A stretch of DNA of 64,000 nt, taken from NCBI GenBank assembly GCA_964438735.1, contig CAYTLW010000003.1, forward strand, positions 62,001 through 126,000, read 5' to 3'. Below the pieces are notes generated by a model. That model was not told the origin of the DNA. It made no database searches and worked only from the letters and a program-made list of their open reading frames with translations. Positions 9,420 through 17,053 of the stretch are shown in pieces. The position numbers and the translations under genes were made by a program. Source of the stretch: CAYTLW01 sp964438735. Lineage in GTDB: Bacteria; Myxococcota_A; UBA9042. Position 1 is the stretch's first letter; every line of letters begins with the position of its first letter.

Positions 9420-11641
9420 AGGGCCCCCTGCTGGCCATCCGCGGCGGAGGCGAGTTCGCTGAGGCGACGGAAGCTCACGTGCACCGCCTCTCCAGTTCGA
9501 CTGAGCACACCGGCCGAAGGTCTTTGCGAGATCGCGATGCCGCTGCCACTTGGCCGCAGGCCGAGACCGACCTCGCTGAGGCGGTCACGCGCGGCGCGCA
9601 TGGAGAGGCCACTGAGGTCTGGCACCCGCGCGCGCCCCGGGCGGGTCGGCTCATCGCGCTGGGGCGCGACGGGCTGTGGCGGGCCAACCTCCGCATCCTT
9701 GTCTGCGGCGGCTACGGTCTTCTGCCGAGCCTGCGCAGCCTCGAAGCGGGACCTGGCGCGAGCGGGATCGTCCGCAGCCAGCCAGGGCGCGCCCGGACTC
9801 TGGGGCACGCCAAGGTAGGGCAGCGCGAAGCGGGCGATCTCACGGACCACCGGAGCGGCGATGGCACCGCCGGTGCGCAGGACCTTGTCGGGGAATCGCG
9901 GATGTCGTTTGCGGGGCGTGTCGATGGCCACGTAGATCACCAGCCGCGGACGCTCGGCCGGCACGATACCGACGAAGCTGGCAACCCAGTGGGTGTCGGA
10001 GTAGCCCTTGCCCGGCTCCACCTGCTGCGCGGTACCCGTCTTGCCGGCCATCTTGTAACCCGGCAACCGGCCCGCCTTGGCCGTGCCACGAGGCTCGCAG
10101 ACCGAGACCATGGCGCGCATCAGATCGGCGGCGGTGCGCTGGCTGATGACACGCCGCCCCTTCTCTTTGGGGAAGTGGCGATCGGCGCTGCCATCCGGGG
10201 TCAGGATCGAGCGCAACAGCCGCGGCCGTCGATACACGCCACCGGCGGCGATGGCCACGAAGGCGGTGGCGACCTGGAGTGCGTTCACCGCCACGCCCTG
10301 ACCGAACGCGATGTTGGCGAACTGGACCTTGGACCAGCGCGCCGGCGGGCTCAGCAGACCGCCGACCTCACCGTCCAACCCGGCGTCGCTCGGCTGCCCG
10401 AATCCAAATGCTCGCAGGTAGTCCGACAGCCTCTGTTTGCCGATCCGCTGCGCCAATTTGGAGATGCCGACATTGGAGGAGTGCTTGATGGTCTCCAGGG
10501 CGCTGAGCACCGGCAGAATGCGCCAGCGGGAGTCGCGTGCCGGGTGGGAGTCGCGAATGATCTTGCCGCGCGTCTTGAATCCGCCGGCCACCTTGACCTT
10601 CGTGTCCAGGGTCGCCTTGCCCTCCTCGATCACCGCCGCCAGGGTCAGCACCTTGAACGTGGAACCGGGTTCGAACTGGTCCTGAATCACCGGATTGCGC
10701 CAGCCGCGGCGCGGCTTGACTCGCGTGTTGTTCGGATCAACCTCGGGCGCCACGGCCCAGGCCAACACCTCGGCGGTCTGCACATCGAGCACCAGGGCGA
10801 TTCCCTGGTCGGCTTTGGCGTCGGCCAGGCCGATGGCCAGCTGCTGGTTGGCGACGGCCTGGATCTTCTCGTCCAGCGTCAATACCAGCGATCGACCGCC
10901 GTACTTCCTTGGATCGGGCGCGCCGTCGAAGTACAAGCGGTCGGCGTGCCGATCCTTGTACGCCAGCACCTCGACGGTCTGCCCGCGCAGGATGCTGTCA
11001 TAGGAGCGCTCGATGGAGCCTCCCCAGTTGCGTCTGCCGAGCAGCGCCCCGGCCAGCGGTCCCTTGGGAAAATGTCGCCCGAACGCTTCTTCCAGGCGTA
11101 CGCCCGGTAGGCGGCCCTCTTGCATGTGAAGGCGCAGTTCACGACTGGCCAGGGTGTCGATGTGCTTGGTGAGGTAGACGAATCCGCGCGGCCAGCCCAG
11201 GCGATCATAGATATCGGTCCGCGATGCCCCGGTGGCACGGGCGACGATGCGGGCCACTCGGCGGCGCACGTTCAAGACCCGGGGGTCATCGTTCGGCAAC
11301 GAGGCTGCTCGATGGCCTCGCGGCCTCACCCAGCGAGGGTCGGCGGTGACCGAGTCGGCCCGGATATCGGTCGCCAGCACCACGCCGTTGCGGTCCAGCA
11401 CATCGCCCCGCCGTGTCTTCACCTTCGTACGCTGCGTGGTGTTGTACTCCGCATAGCGACGCACTTCGTTGACATGCAGGACGTGATAAAGCGCGGCCGC
11501 GGCGCAGAATCCGAGGTAGACGCCGATGAGGCCGACCACAAGACCGGCGCGCCGGCGGGCCCGATCGTAGCGGGCTGCCGGGGCGGGACCGGCACGGTCG
11601 AGCAGACGCAGGCTGCGAGAATTACGGGGAGCGGGGTCCAT
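9416..11641 (-). CDS. ftsI: Septal penicillin-binding protein FtsI/PBP3 with C-terminal PASTA domain
   Basis: Class B transpeptidase that cross-links septal peptidoglycan in partnership with FtsW. The start at 11641 (MDPAPRNSRS) is chosen because a GGGGGAGGGTGG ribosome site lies directly upstream; longer forms would run into the preceding gene. The 741-aa protein has one N-terminal membrane segment (about 33-56), a PBP dimerisation domain (RRGDVLDRNG at 78-87), and the transpeptidase triad: STFK with Ser327/Lys330, SSN at 388-390 and KTG at 534-536. After a charged linker, residues about 672-724 (VPDLSGLSMRAARDRLSEVG) form one PASTA domain, unusual for FtsI of a Gram-negative. It overlaps the upstream TPR gene by 20 nt. 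Confidence 0.96.
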   Translation of the reverse strand: MDPAPRNSRSLRLLDRAGPAPAARYDRARRRAGLVVGLIGVYLGFCAAAALYHVLHVNEVRRYAEYNTTQRTKVKTRRGDVLDRNGVVLATDIRADSVTADPRWVRPRGHRAASLPNDDPRVLNVRRRVARIVARATGASRTDIYDRLGWPRGFVYLTKHIDTLASRELRLHMQEGRLPGVRLEEAFGRHFPKGPLAGALLGRRNWGGSIERSYDSILRGQTVEVLAYKDRHADRLYFDGAPDPRKYGGRSLVLTLDEKIQAVANQQLAIGLADAKADQGIALVLDVQTAEVLAWAVAPEVDPNNTRVKPRRGWRNPVIQDQFEPGSTFKVLTLAAVIEEGKATLDTKVKVAGGFKTRGKIIRDSHPARDSRWRILPVLSALETIKHSSNVGISKLAQRIGKQRLSDYLRAFGFGQPSDAGLDGEVGGLLSPPARWSKVQFANIAFGQGVAVNALQVATAFVAIAAGGVYRRPRLLRSILTPDGSADRHFPKEKGRRVISQRTAADLMRAMVSVCEPRGTAKAGRLPGYKMAGKTGTAQQVEPGKGYSDTHWVASFVGIVPAERPRLVIYVAIDTPRKRHPRFPDKVLRTGGAIAAPVVREIARFALPYLGVPQSPGAPWLAADDPARARSRFEAAQARQKTVAAADKDAEVGPPQPVAPQRDEPTRPGRARVPDLSGLSMRAARDRLSEVGLGLRPSGSGIAISQRPSAGVLSRTGEAVHVSFRRLSELASAADGQQGAL

Positions 11642-12524
11642 GCCACCCTCCCCCGCCCAGTGGCGCGTTTGGGATGGGGATCCGGCCGCCGCCAGAGCGC
11701 GCAGCCGGGCCCGAATTGCGCGCTGCGCAGCGGCGCCCCAGGACCGTGGCTTTGGCCAGCAGCCGGCACTGAGCAAACGCCTTGGCGGCCCGCTGAGCAA
11801 ATCCACTGGCGGTCAGGATCTCGCCGAGCTGGAAGTGGAACTCCGCGATCTTCGGGCAACGGGTGATGGCGTCTTCCATGTGCGACACGGCCGCCGACAG
11901 GTCCCTTTGTTCGACTGCCAACAGGGCGAGGTTGCGGTGGCCCTGGCAGAACTTCGGGTTGACGAAGACGCTCATCCGCAGGTGCCGCTCAGCGTTGCGC
12001 AGATCGCTTTGCTTGAGATGCGCCCAACCAATGTTGTTGTGCACGAGATAGGGCGTGGTGTACGTCGGCTCCTTGAGCAGCGGCTTGAGGATGGTGACGG
12101 CCTCCTGCCAACGCTCCAGGGCCAGGTAGGTCACGCCCAGGTGGTTGCGCGCCGCGAAGAAGCGCGGCCGAATGCGCAGTGCCGTGCGGAAGTTCTCGGC
12201 CGCCTCTTCGTATTGCTTGCGGCCAAAGAGCACGAAGCCATACAGGTATCGACTGTCGGCGTGCTCGGACTCGAACTCGAAGGCCTTGATCAGTTCGCGA
12301 ATCGACAGGTCGATGTTGCGCGCCTGGAAGTAGCCCAGCGCCAGCTTGTAGTGGAAGTCTGCCTTGTCGCGCTTGCGCTTGATTTCGGTGGCCGATGATG
12401 AACAGCCCGCCACGGGCATGATCAAGGCGATGAGCAGACCCACGATCGCGCGAATACGGCGGCGCCGAAGCGTCGACCGCCCGGGGTTCAGCAGGGGGCG
12501 CCGCGTGGTCGAAGGGGTGGTCAC
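11622..12524 (-). CDS. TPR-repeat lipoprotein, PilF/PilW/Tgl-like, inserted in the dcw cluster
   Basis: A 300-aa protein with a basic N-terminus, one hydrophobic segment (residues 28-40) and a lipobox ending VAGC (Cys41), so it is an exported lipoprotein. Residues about 55-255 are five to six consecutive TPR motifs (for example FHYKLALGYFQARNIDLSIR and SRYLYGFVLFGRKQYEEAAE). The build resembles PilF/PilW/Tgl lipoproteins, which help PilQ secretin assembly in type IV pili, but other TPR lipoproteins look alike. The last 35 residues are Gly/Pro/Arg-rich low complexity encoded over the ftsI ribosome site. It overlaps ftsL by 4 nt and ftsI by 20 nt, so it is made with the divisome genes. Function unknown. 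Confidence 0.85.
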   Translation of the reverse strand: MTTPSTTRRPLLNPGRSTLRRRRIRAIVGLLIALIMPVAGCSSSATEIKRKRDKADFHYKLALGYFQARNIDLSIRELIKAFEFESEHADSRYLYGFVLFGRKQYEEAAENFRTALRIRPRFFAARNHLGVTYLALERWQEAVTILKPLLKEPTYTTPYLVHNNIGWAHLKQSDLRNAERHLRMSVFVNPKFCQGHRNLALLAVEQRDLSAAVSHMEDAITRCPKIAEFHFQLGEILTASGFAQRAAKAFAQCRLLAKATVLGRRCAARNSGPAARSGGGRIPIPNAPLGGGGWHGPRSP

Positions 12525-12886
12525 TCGACCTCCCGAGTCTCGTCGAGCGCAGGCGTGCGCATGCCGATGGGGCCGAGCGCCTCGCGGCGCAGGCGATTGG
12601 GATCCTTCTTGCCGGCGAGCGCGGCCTGGTGGCGCCGGTTCAACTCCACCTGTTCGCGCAGCTGATCGTGCAGGTTGGCCAGCTCATAGGCGGTCCGCAC
12701 GCCAGCGGAGCGCTGCCTCACCTTCCAGACGCCGAGGCTGCCAAAGAGCAGGCCGGCGGCCAGGATGGCGACGAGCTTCCAGACGAAACGACGTTCGCTG
12801 GCCTCGACCCTGGCGATCGCCGTGCGTCGCATGGCGTCTGCCGCTTCATCTGGATGTGGAATGCCCCGCTCGACCGCCCCGCTCAT
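12521..12886 (-). CDS. ftsL: FtsL-like divisome protein (short bitopic coiled-coil protein)
   Basis: A 121-aa protein with about 35 cytoplasmic residues, a single membrane helix (about 36-54, VWKLVAILAAGLLFGSLGVW) and a periplasmic helix with heptad-like spacing (YELANLHDQLREQVELNRR). FtsL has little sequence conservation; the call rests on this topology and on its place directly after rsmH and before ftsI, the normal ftsL position. The role would be to form the FtsL-FtsB-FtsQ complex that activates FtsW/FtsI. The final residues end in a LGPIGM-type segment as in many FtsL/FtsB proteins. It overlaps the downstream TPR gene by 4 nt. Confidence 0.85.
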   Translation of the reverse strand: MSGAVERGIPHPDEAADAMRRTAIARVEASERRFVWKLVAILAAGLLFGSLGVWKVRQRSAGVRTAYELANLHDQLREQVELNRRHQAALAGKKDPNRLRREALGPIGMRTPALDETREVE

Positions 12887-12922
12887 CGTCCGCTCCGCCT
12901 GGTTCGCTCCTGTCTTGTCTGT

Positions 12923-13918
12923 CTATGACCTCTCTTTCGCCCCAGTTCGTCGTTCTCCGCTCACTTCGTCCTCTTGTCGCCGCCGATTCAGCACCCGCAA
13001 GCGCGCACTCCTGGCACGCGGGTTCCGGGCCACCTCGTCGTCGGTGGGCCGCATCGGTTGCTTGCCCGGTCGCTCGTAGTCCGCTCGGCGACCGGCGCCC
13101 AACTCTCGAAATCGACGTTTGACCATCCGGTCCTCGCCGCTGTGAAAGGACAGCAACGCCATGGCACCGCCGGATCGCAACAAGGTCGGACCATCAGCCA
13201 GCAACTGGTCGAGCTCGCCTTCCTCGTCGTTGAGCCAGATCCGCAGGGCCTGGAAGACCTTTGTGGCCGGGTGAATGCGACCGCGCGGGCCGCGGGTGAC
13301 GCTCGCCATGTGTTCAGCCAGTGCGGCTGTGTCCACGATGCCGGCGCCGACGCCTTCGAGCAGCTCGCGGGCCAGTCGACGCGCATTGCGCACCTCGCCG
13401 TAGTGGTAGAGCACGTCGGCCAGTTCAGCGTGGCTTGTGCGCTTGAGGCGCTCGGCCAGGGTGGGCCCCTGCGTGGGGTCCATGCGCATGTCCAGGGGGC
13501 CGCCGCCCCGAAAGGAGAAGCCCCGCTCGACCACGTCCAACTGGTGAGAGGACACGCCCAGGTCAGCGACCAGGCCAGCCAGGCCATCGATGCCTCGGCT
13601 GGCACATTCAGCAGCCAGCGTCGAGAAGCGACCGTGCACGACCTGAACTCGATCGCCAAACTCCGACAGGCGTGCCGTCGCAGCCTCCACCGCTGTCGGG
13701 TCGCGATCCAACGCCAGGATCCGGACGTCGGCTCGGGCGGCCAGGATGGCGGCGCTATGCCCACCACCGCCGGCGGTCGCGTCGACCACCCAGCCTGCTG
13801 GCGCGTCGGCCAGCGCCGCGACGATCTCGGCCGCCATCACGCTGAGGTGGCCGAATTCGGAAGACGCCTGCCCCGAGGGGGACGTCTGGGACGAAGTTGT
13901 CAAAGAGCGCGCTGCCAC
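12923..13918 (-). CDS. rsmH: 16S rRNA (cytosine-1402-N4)-methyltransferase RsmH (MraW)
   Basis: SAM-dependent methyltransferase that modifies C1402 of 16S rRNA in the ribosomal P site. The motif HLSVMAAEIVAAL leads into the SAM loop VDATAGGGGHSAAIL (about residues 44-58), followed by LALDRDPTA, and later GLVADLGVSSHQLD and GPLDMRMDP, all characteristic of the family. The protein (331 aa) uses a GTG start that directly abuts the mraZ TAG stop, so it probably depends on translation of mraZ. The C-terminus is Arg-rich and may help RNA binding. Confidence 0.96.
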   Translation of the reverse strand: MAARSLTTSSQTSPSGQASSEFGHLSVMAAEIVAALADAPAGWVVDATAGGGGHSAAILAARADVRILALDRDPTAVEAATARLSEFGDRVQVVHGRFSTLAAECASRGIDGLAGLVADLGVSSHQLDVVERGFSFRGGGPLDMRMDPTQGPTLAERLKRTSHAELADVLYHYGEVRNARRLARELLEGVGAGIVDTAALAEHMASVTRGPRGRIHPATKVFQALRIWLNDEEGELDQLLADGPTLLRSGGAMALLSFHSGEDRMVKRRFRELGAGRRADYERPGKQPMRPTDDEVARNPRARSARLRVLNRRRQEDEVSGERRTGAKERS

Positions 13919-14389
13919 CTACAGGCCCAGCTCTGACAGGTCGCCCCGCCAGTCCGACAGCCCCGCTGCCGTCTCGGCAGAGGCGCGCTGCCAGCGCTCC
14001 ACGCTCCACAATTCGATGTGGCGGATCTGACCGACCACTGCGACTTCGGAGTTGGCCCCGATATCGGCGTGCTTGCGCAACACCTGGGGCAGCAGCACCC
14101 GGCCATGCCCGTCCGGCGTCACCTCGGCGGCGCTGGCCACCTGGAAACGAAGCACATGCACGACGCGGGGTTCGGTCTGCGGCAACGAGGAGATGCGCTC
14201 CTCGCGCGCCTCCCATTCCGCCGCCGGGTAGACCGTGATGCAGGGGCCGGTCAGAGAGCGCACCAGGACCAGCCGCTGGTCACCGCCGTCTTGCAACGTG
14301 CGGCGATAGCTCGCCGGAATGCTCAAGCGGAACTTGGCATCGGTCTTCTGGATCTGTTCGCCGCGGAACTTCACCTGATTCGCCCTCAT
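13919..14389 (-). CDS. mraZ: Transcriptional regulator MraZ
   Basis: Double SpoVT/AbrB-like (swapped-hairpin) DNA-binding protein and first gene of the dcw cluster, which it autoregulates in several bacteria. Two AbrB-type repeats are visible: residues about 8-55 (IQKTDAKFRLSIPASYRRTL) and about 88-135 (VTPDGHGRVLLPQVLRKHA), each containing the D-x-(K/H)-(F/G)-R core. Length 156 aa is close to the usual 140-155. A cluster of MraZ-type repeats lies 37 nt upstream of the start (14426-14460), which supports self-regulation. rsmH follows immediately. Confidence 0.95.
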   Translation of the reverse strand: MRANQVKFRGEQIQKTDAKFRLSIPASYRRTLQDGGDQRLVLVRSLTGPCITVYPAAEWEAREERISSLPQTEPRVVHVLRFQVASAAEVTPDGHGRVLLPQVLRKHADIGANSEVAVVGQIRHIELWSVERWQRASAETAAGLSDWRGDLSELGL

Positions 14390-14425
14390 CTCGCAAAGCG
14401 CGAGATTGCCCCCGATGTTCGCTTA

Positions 14426-14460
14426 TCCCACTGTTCCCTACTGTCGGCCACTTTTTCCCA
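14426..14460 (-). promoter_or_regulatory. MraZ operator (four direct repeats at 10-bp spacing) upstream of mraZ
   Basis: On the minus strand the repeats read TGGGA, TGGCC, TAGGG and TGGGA, each separated by exactly 5 nt (AAAAG, GACAG, AACAG). This is the TGGGN-N5 periodicity known for MraZ binding sites in front of mraZ. The outer repeats are perfect and the inner two degenerate. The proximal edge is 37 nt from the mraZ start codon. Binding by this MraZ is inferred. Confidence 0.8.
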
Positions 14461-14469
14461 CCTCGTTTG

Positions 14470-14498
14470 AGAGTCGACGCGGGCCTGCCGGCTGTCAA
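14470..14498 (-). promoter_or_regulatory. Candidate dcw promoter
   Basis: A perfect TTGACA (minus strand, 14493-14498) is followed after 17 nt by GACTCT (14470-14475), a poor -10 element. The position just upstream of the MraZ repeats would place the operator across the start of the transcript. The weak -10 makes this tentative. Confidence 0.35.
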
Positions 14499-14810
14499 TC
14501 AAGAAATCCCCACAATGTCGAATGTTTTCGATCCACAACACGCCAGGAGGTTCGTTGGCGTGGGTGTGCGATCGGGGCCTGTGCCATGAGATCCAAGAAG
14601 ATTACGTGTGAACTGGCGTTTCAATCCTTGACCTGTGGGAAGAACCGGCGACCAGTCGAAACCCAGATCCGGATCCACGCCAGATCTGAGTGATCTACAA
14701 AGCTCTTCGTAATTGCTGCTGTTTTTCTTGTCGCCCCGCATCCGCCTCGCCGGAAGTGGGATGAAGTGGGATGCTATGGACTGACCCGCCCTCGAGGACG
14801 GGCCATGTAG
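14499..14810. other. Intergenic region between divergent mraZ and lipoprotein genes
   Basis: No gene with coding character was recognised between the dcw promoter and the lipoprotein promoter. The one structured element is the TGGGA repeat group at 14757-14781, listed separately. The short open frames here lack a ribosome site and a plausible product. Confidence 0.6.
14757..14781 (+). promoter_or_regulatory. Second MraZ-type repeat group (TGGGA, TGGGA, TGGAC at 10-bp spacing)
   Basis: The plus strand holds TGGGA at 14757, TGGGA at 14767 and TGGAC at 14777, separated by TGAAG and TGCTA; the first two units form a perfect 10-bp tandem repeat. Sequence and spacing match the MraZ operator 300 bp away but in the opposite orientation, 30 nt upstream of the -35 box of the lipoprotein gene. 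Regulation by MraZ is inferred from the pattern only. Confidence 0.5.
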
Positions 14811-14838
14811 TTGAAGGTCGCGGCCCGACCGCTACAAT
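14811..14838 (+). promoter_or_regulatory. Sigma70-type promoter of the 14863 lipoprotein gene
   Basis: TTGAAG (14811-14816) and TACAAT (14833-14838) are separated by 16 nt. The expected transcript would start near 14845, leaving a short leader with an AAGGGGG ribosome site before the ATG at 14863. Confidence 0.5.
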
Positions 14839-14862
14839 CCCGAGAACCTGAAGGGGGCCTGC

Positions 14863-16107
14863 ATGAAAACCATCGCCACGACCGTACCCATCGTGCTGCT
14901 CGCATGCGCGGCGCTCTTCGGCGCTTGCGGTGGCAACGACGGCAAAACTCACTTTGTCGGCGACGCTGTGTCCAACAGCGACAACGCGGGCACCACAGAT
15001 GCGAGCGGCGCCGACGATGCCGGGGCGCCGGAGGATGCCGGCGGGCCAGAGCCCGTGGTGATCAACATGCAGCCGCTGAACATCAGCTTCAGCAGCAAGG
15101 GCGGACAAAAGCACACCGCCACGGCCCGACTGCTGCGACCGGTGAGCTGTCAGCCCGCCGCGCCCTGTCAGCTCATCGTGGTGGTAGGCGATCGCCAGAC
15201 CAGTCCGGTGCCAGACTGGCTGGATGCGGGCACCTTGCTGGCTCAGGCGACAGGCGCCGTGGTCCTGGTATTCAATCTGCCCGGCACGGGCAGCGGCGGC
15301 ATGAAGTCGGGTGGCATCAACGACTATGGCGGCGAAGATCACGTGGCGGCGACAAAAGAGGTCATGCGCCTGACCTGTTCGGCCAGCAAGGACTACATCG
15401 ATCGGGATCGCTGCGGCTACCTGACGATCGGGTATGGCCTGGTGCCGGCGGCGCGCGCCCTGTCCCTGCACGGACTCAACTCGCTCAAGTTCGTCCAGTC
15501 GCTGGTCGACGTCGAGGGACCCACCGATCGATGCTCGATCACCGAATCACCGGAAGATGTGGCCAAGGGCATCGGCCCGGACGACGGCCCGGGGGTGTCC
15601 GATTCGGCCTGCAACTTCGCCAAACAGTCCCCCCACTCCAAGGTCTATCCGCCGGCAAAGGACGGCAAGCCTGCATCGATCATCTGTTCCGAGAGCGCCT
15701 GGCCGATCACCAAGACCGACAAGAACTGCTCCGACATCTGGTGGCAGTACCGCGAGCCCTCGCGCTCGCTGAAGACGATTCGACAGCGATACTGGCGCCT
15801 GCAGTTCAAGCACGATCACCGCCTGCCCAGCCACGAGAGCAGCCGCGTGGCCATCCGCTCCATGGTCTCGTCGAAGTCGAACTTCTTCGCCCTCAACCTG
15901 GTCTCGCAGTGCGCCAAGGCGCCCACGGACGCCGAATGCGAAGGCAAGTCCTGCTGGCTCGAAGGCAGCTGGGGCACCCATTTCGGACCCGCTCCGTACG
16001 CACCCGATGGCGCCAAGGCCCTGTCCTTGGAGACCCTCTTCGGCAAGGTGGTGCCCAAATACGCCCTCTGGGTGGCCGACGAGAAGAACGTCAAGAACTG
16101 TCGATGA
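14863..16107 (+). CDS. Lipoprotein resembling an alpha/beta-hydrolase fold, nucleophile absent
   Basis: A 414-aa secreted lipoprotein: signal peptide with lipobox LFGAC (Cys22), then about 45 residues of Asp/Ala/Gly-rich linker. The rest has the order expected of an alpha/beta-hydrolase: strand CQLIVVVGDRQTS, strand VVLVFNLPGTGSGG (like the oxyanion/lid region), and CGYLTIGYGLVPAARAL where the nucleophile elbow G-x-S-x-G would sit but reads G-Y-G with no Ser. Ten or so Cys in the second half suggest disulfides. Enzymatic activity is therefore doubtful; a binding role is possible. It has its own promoter and a good ribosome site, and is transcribed divergently from dcw. No specific family recognised. 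Confidence 0.8.
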   Translation: MKTIATTVPIVLLACAALFGACGGNDGKTHFVGDAVSNSDNAGTTDASGADDAGAPEDAGGPEPVVINMQPLNISFSSKGGQKHTATARLLRPVSCQPAAPCQLIVVVGDRQTSPVPDWLDAGTLLAQATGAVVLVFNLPGTGSGGMKSGGINDYGGEDHVAATKEVMRLTCSASKDYIDRDRCGYLTIGYGLVPAARALSLHGLNSLKFVQSLVDVEGPTDRCSITESPEDVAKGIGPDDGPGVSDSACNFAKQSPHSKVYPPAKDGKPASIICSESAWPITKTDKNCSDIWWQYREPSRSLKTIRQRYWRLQFKHDHRLPSHESSRVAIRSMVSSKSNFFALNLVSQCAKAPTDAECEGKSCWLEGSWGTHFGPAPYAPDGAKALSLETLFGKVVPKYALWVADEKNVKNCR

Positions 16108-16132
16108 ATCGGATTTCATCGCGGGAGGCATC

Positions 16133-17035
16133 GTGACCACAGAGCGCCCGCCTGGGCCCGCCTCGACCATCGTCATGCTGCGCGATGGCGATAGCGGTCT
16201 CGAGGTCTTCATGCAGCGCCGACATGGCCGTTCTGGCTTCATGGCAGGCGCCACTGTCTTCCCCGGTGGCAAGGTGGATCCGACCGACGCAGCCGCGAAC
16301 ACCTACGGCAGGACTGCGCGGGAGTGCGCCGACCTGCTGGGGTCGGCCGATGTGGACGAGGCGCGGGCGTTCTTTGTGGCCGCCATTCGCGAACTCCACG
16401 AAGAGGCGGGGGTCCTGCTGGCCTGTGATGATCGAGGCCAGTTGCCGACCGCCGAACTGGCCGGCCGCCTGGCGGATGAGCTGGAGAACCTGCGGGACGG
16501 TCATCGGGTCGATGCCGGACGTCACCTGGCGCTCCTGGTGGATGCGGGTCTGGCGCTTTCCCTGGACCGGCTGGTGCCCTTTGCCCACTGGATCACACCG
16601 AAGATCGAGCCGCGTCGTTTCGACACCCGCTTCTTCGCTGCATTGTGTCCGGACGACCAGGTGGCTGGACTGGACGGCAACGAGATGACCCATGCCCTCT
16701 GGTGCCGGCCGGCGGCGGCGCTGCAAGCCCACCACGGCGGCGAAGAGATCGTTCTGCCGCCCCCGACCCTGCACACGTTGGAGCGACTGCAAGCGCTCGG
16801 AGATACGGCCGACCAGGTGCTGACCGCGCTGGCCCGCGCGCCCGCAGCACCGCGCATCGAGCCCCTATTCGTGCCCGACAGCGACGAGGGACCGATTATC
16901 GTCATGCCGGATGATCCGTTGCACCCCGAGTACGAGGCCACCGTGCCGGCCGACAAGCGGCACGCCGAACGCGCCAACCGCTTCATCCTTCGCGATGGCC
17001 GGTTCTCGCGCCGCCATGGGGCCGACGCGATCTAG
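16133..17035 (+). CDS. Nudix hydrolase, NUDT19/CoA-diphosphatase-like
   Basis: Hydrolases of this family cleave nucleoside diphosphates linked to another moiety X; long forms with the GAxVFPGGKVD lead-in include CoA diphosphatases. The GTG start at 16133 is chosen because GGGAGG lies 4-5 nt upstream. In the 300-aa product, GATVFPGGKVDPTDA precedes an insertion of about 35 aa, then the Nudix helix FFVAAIRELHEEAGVLL with the metal-binding RExxEExG. The remaining C-terminal half contains WITPKIEPRRFDTRFF, also typical of the NUDT19 group. The gene begins 25 nt after the lipoprotein gene and may be co-transcribed. Substrate unknown. Confidence 0.88.
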   Translation: MTTERPPGPASTIVMLRDGDSGLEVFMQRRHGRSGFMAGATVFPGGKVDPTDAAANTYGRTARECADLLGSADVDEARAFFVAAIRELHEEAGVLLACDDRGQLPTAELAGRLADELENLRDGHRVDAGRHLALLVDAGLALSLDRLVPFAHWITPKIEPRRFDTRFFAALCPDDQVAGLDGNEMTHALWCRPAAALQAHHGGEEIVLPPPTLHTLERLQALGDTADQVLTALARAPAAPRIEPLFVPDSDEGPIIVMPDDPLHPEYEATVPADKRHAERANRFILRDGRFSRRHGADAI

Positions 17036-17053
17036 ACGAGCGCGGCCGTTGGG

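Noticed and set aside
14499..14741. Short open frame (80 aa) in the mraZ upstream region
   Set aside because: No ribosome site, no signal and no coding composition; it covers regulatory DNA.
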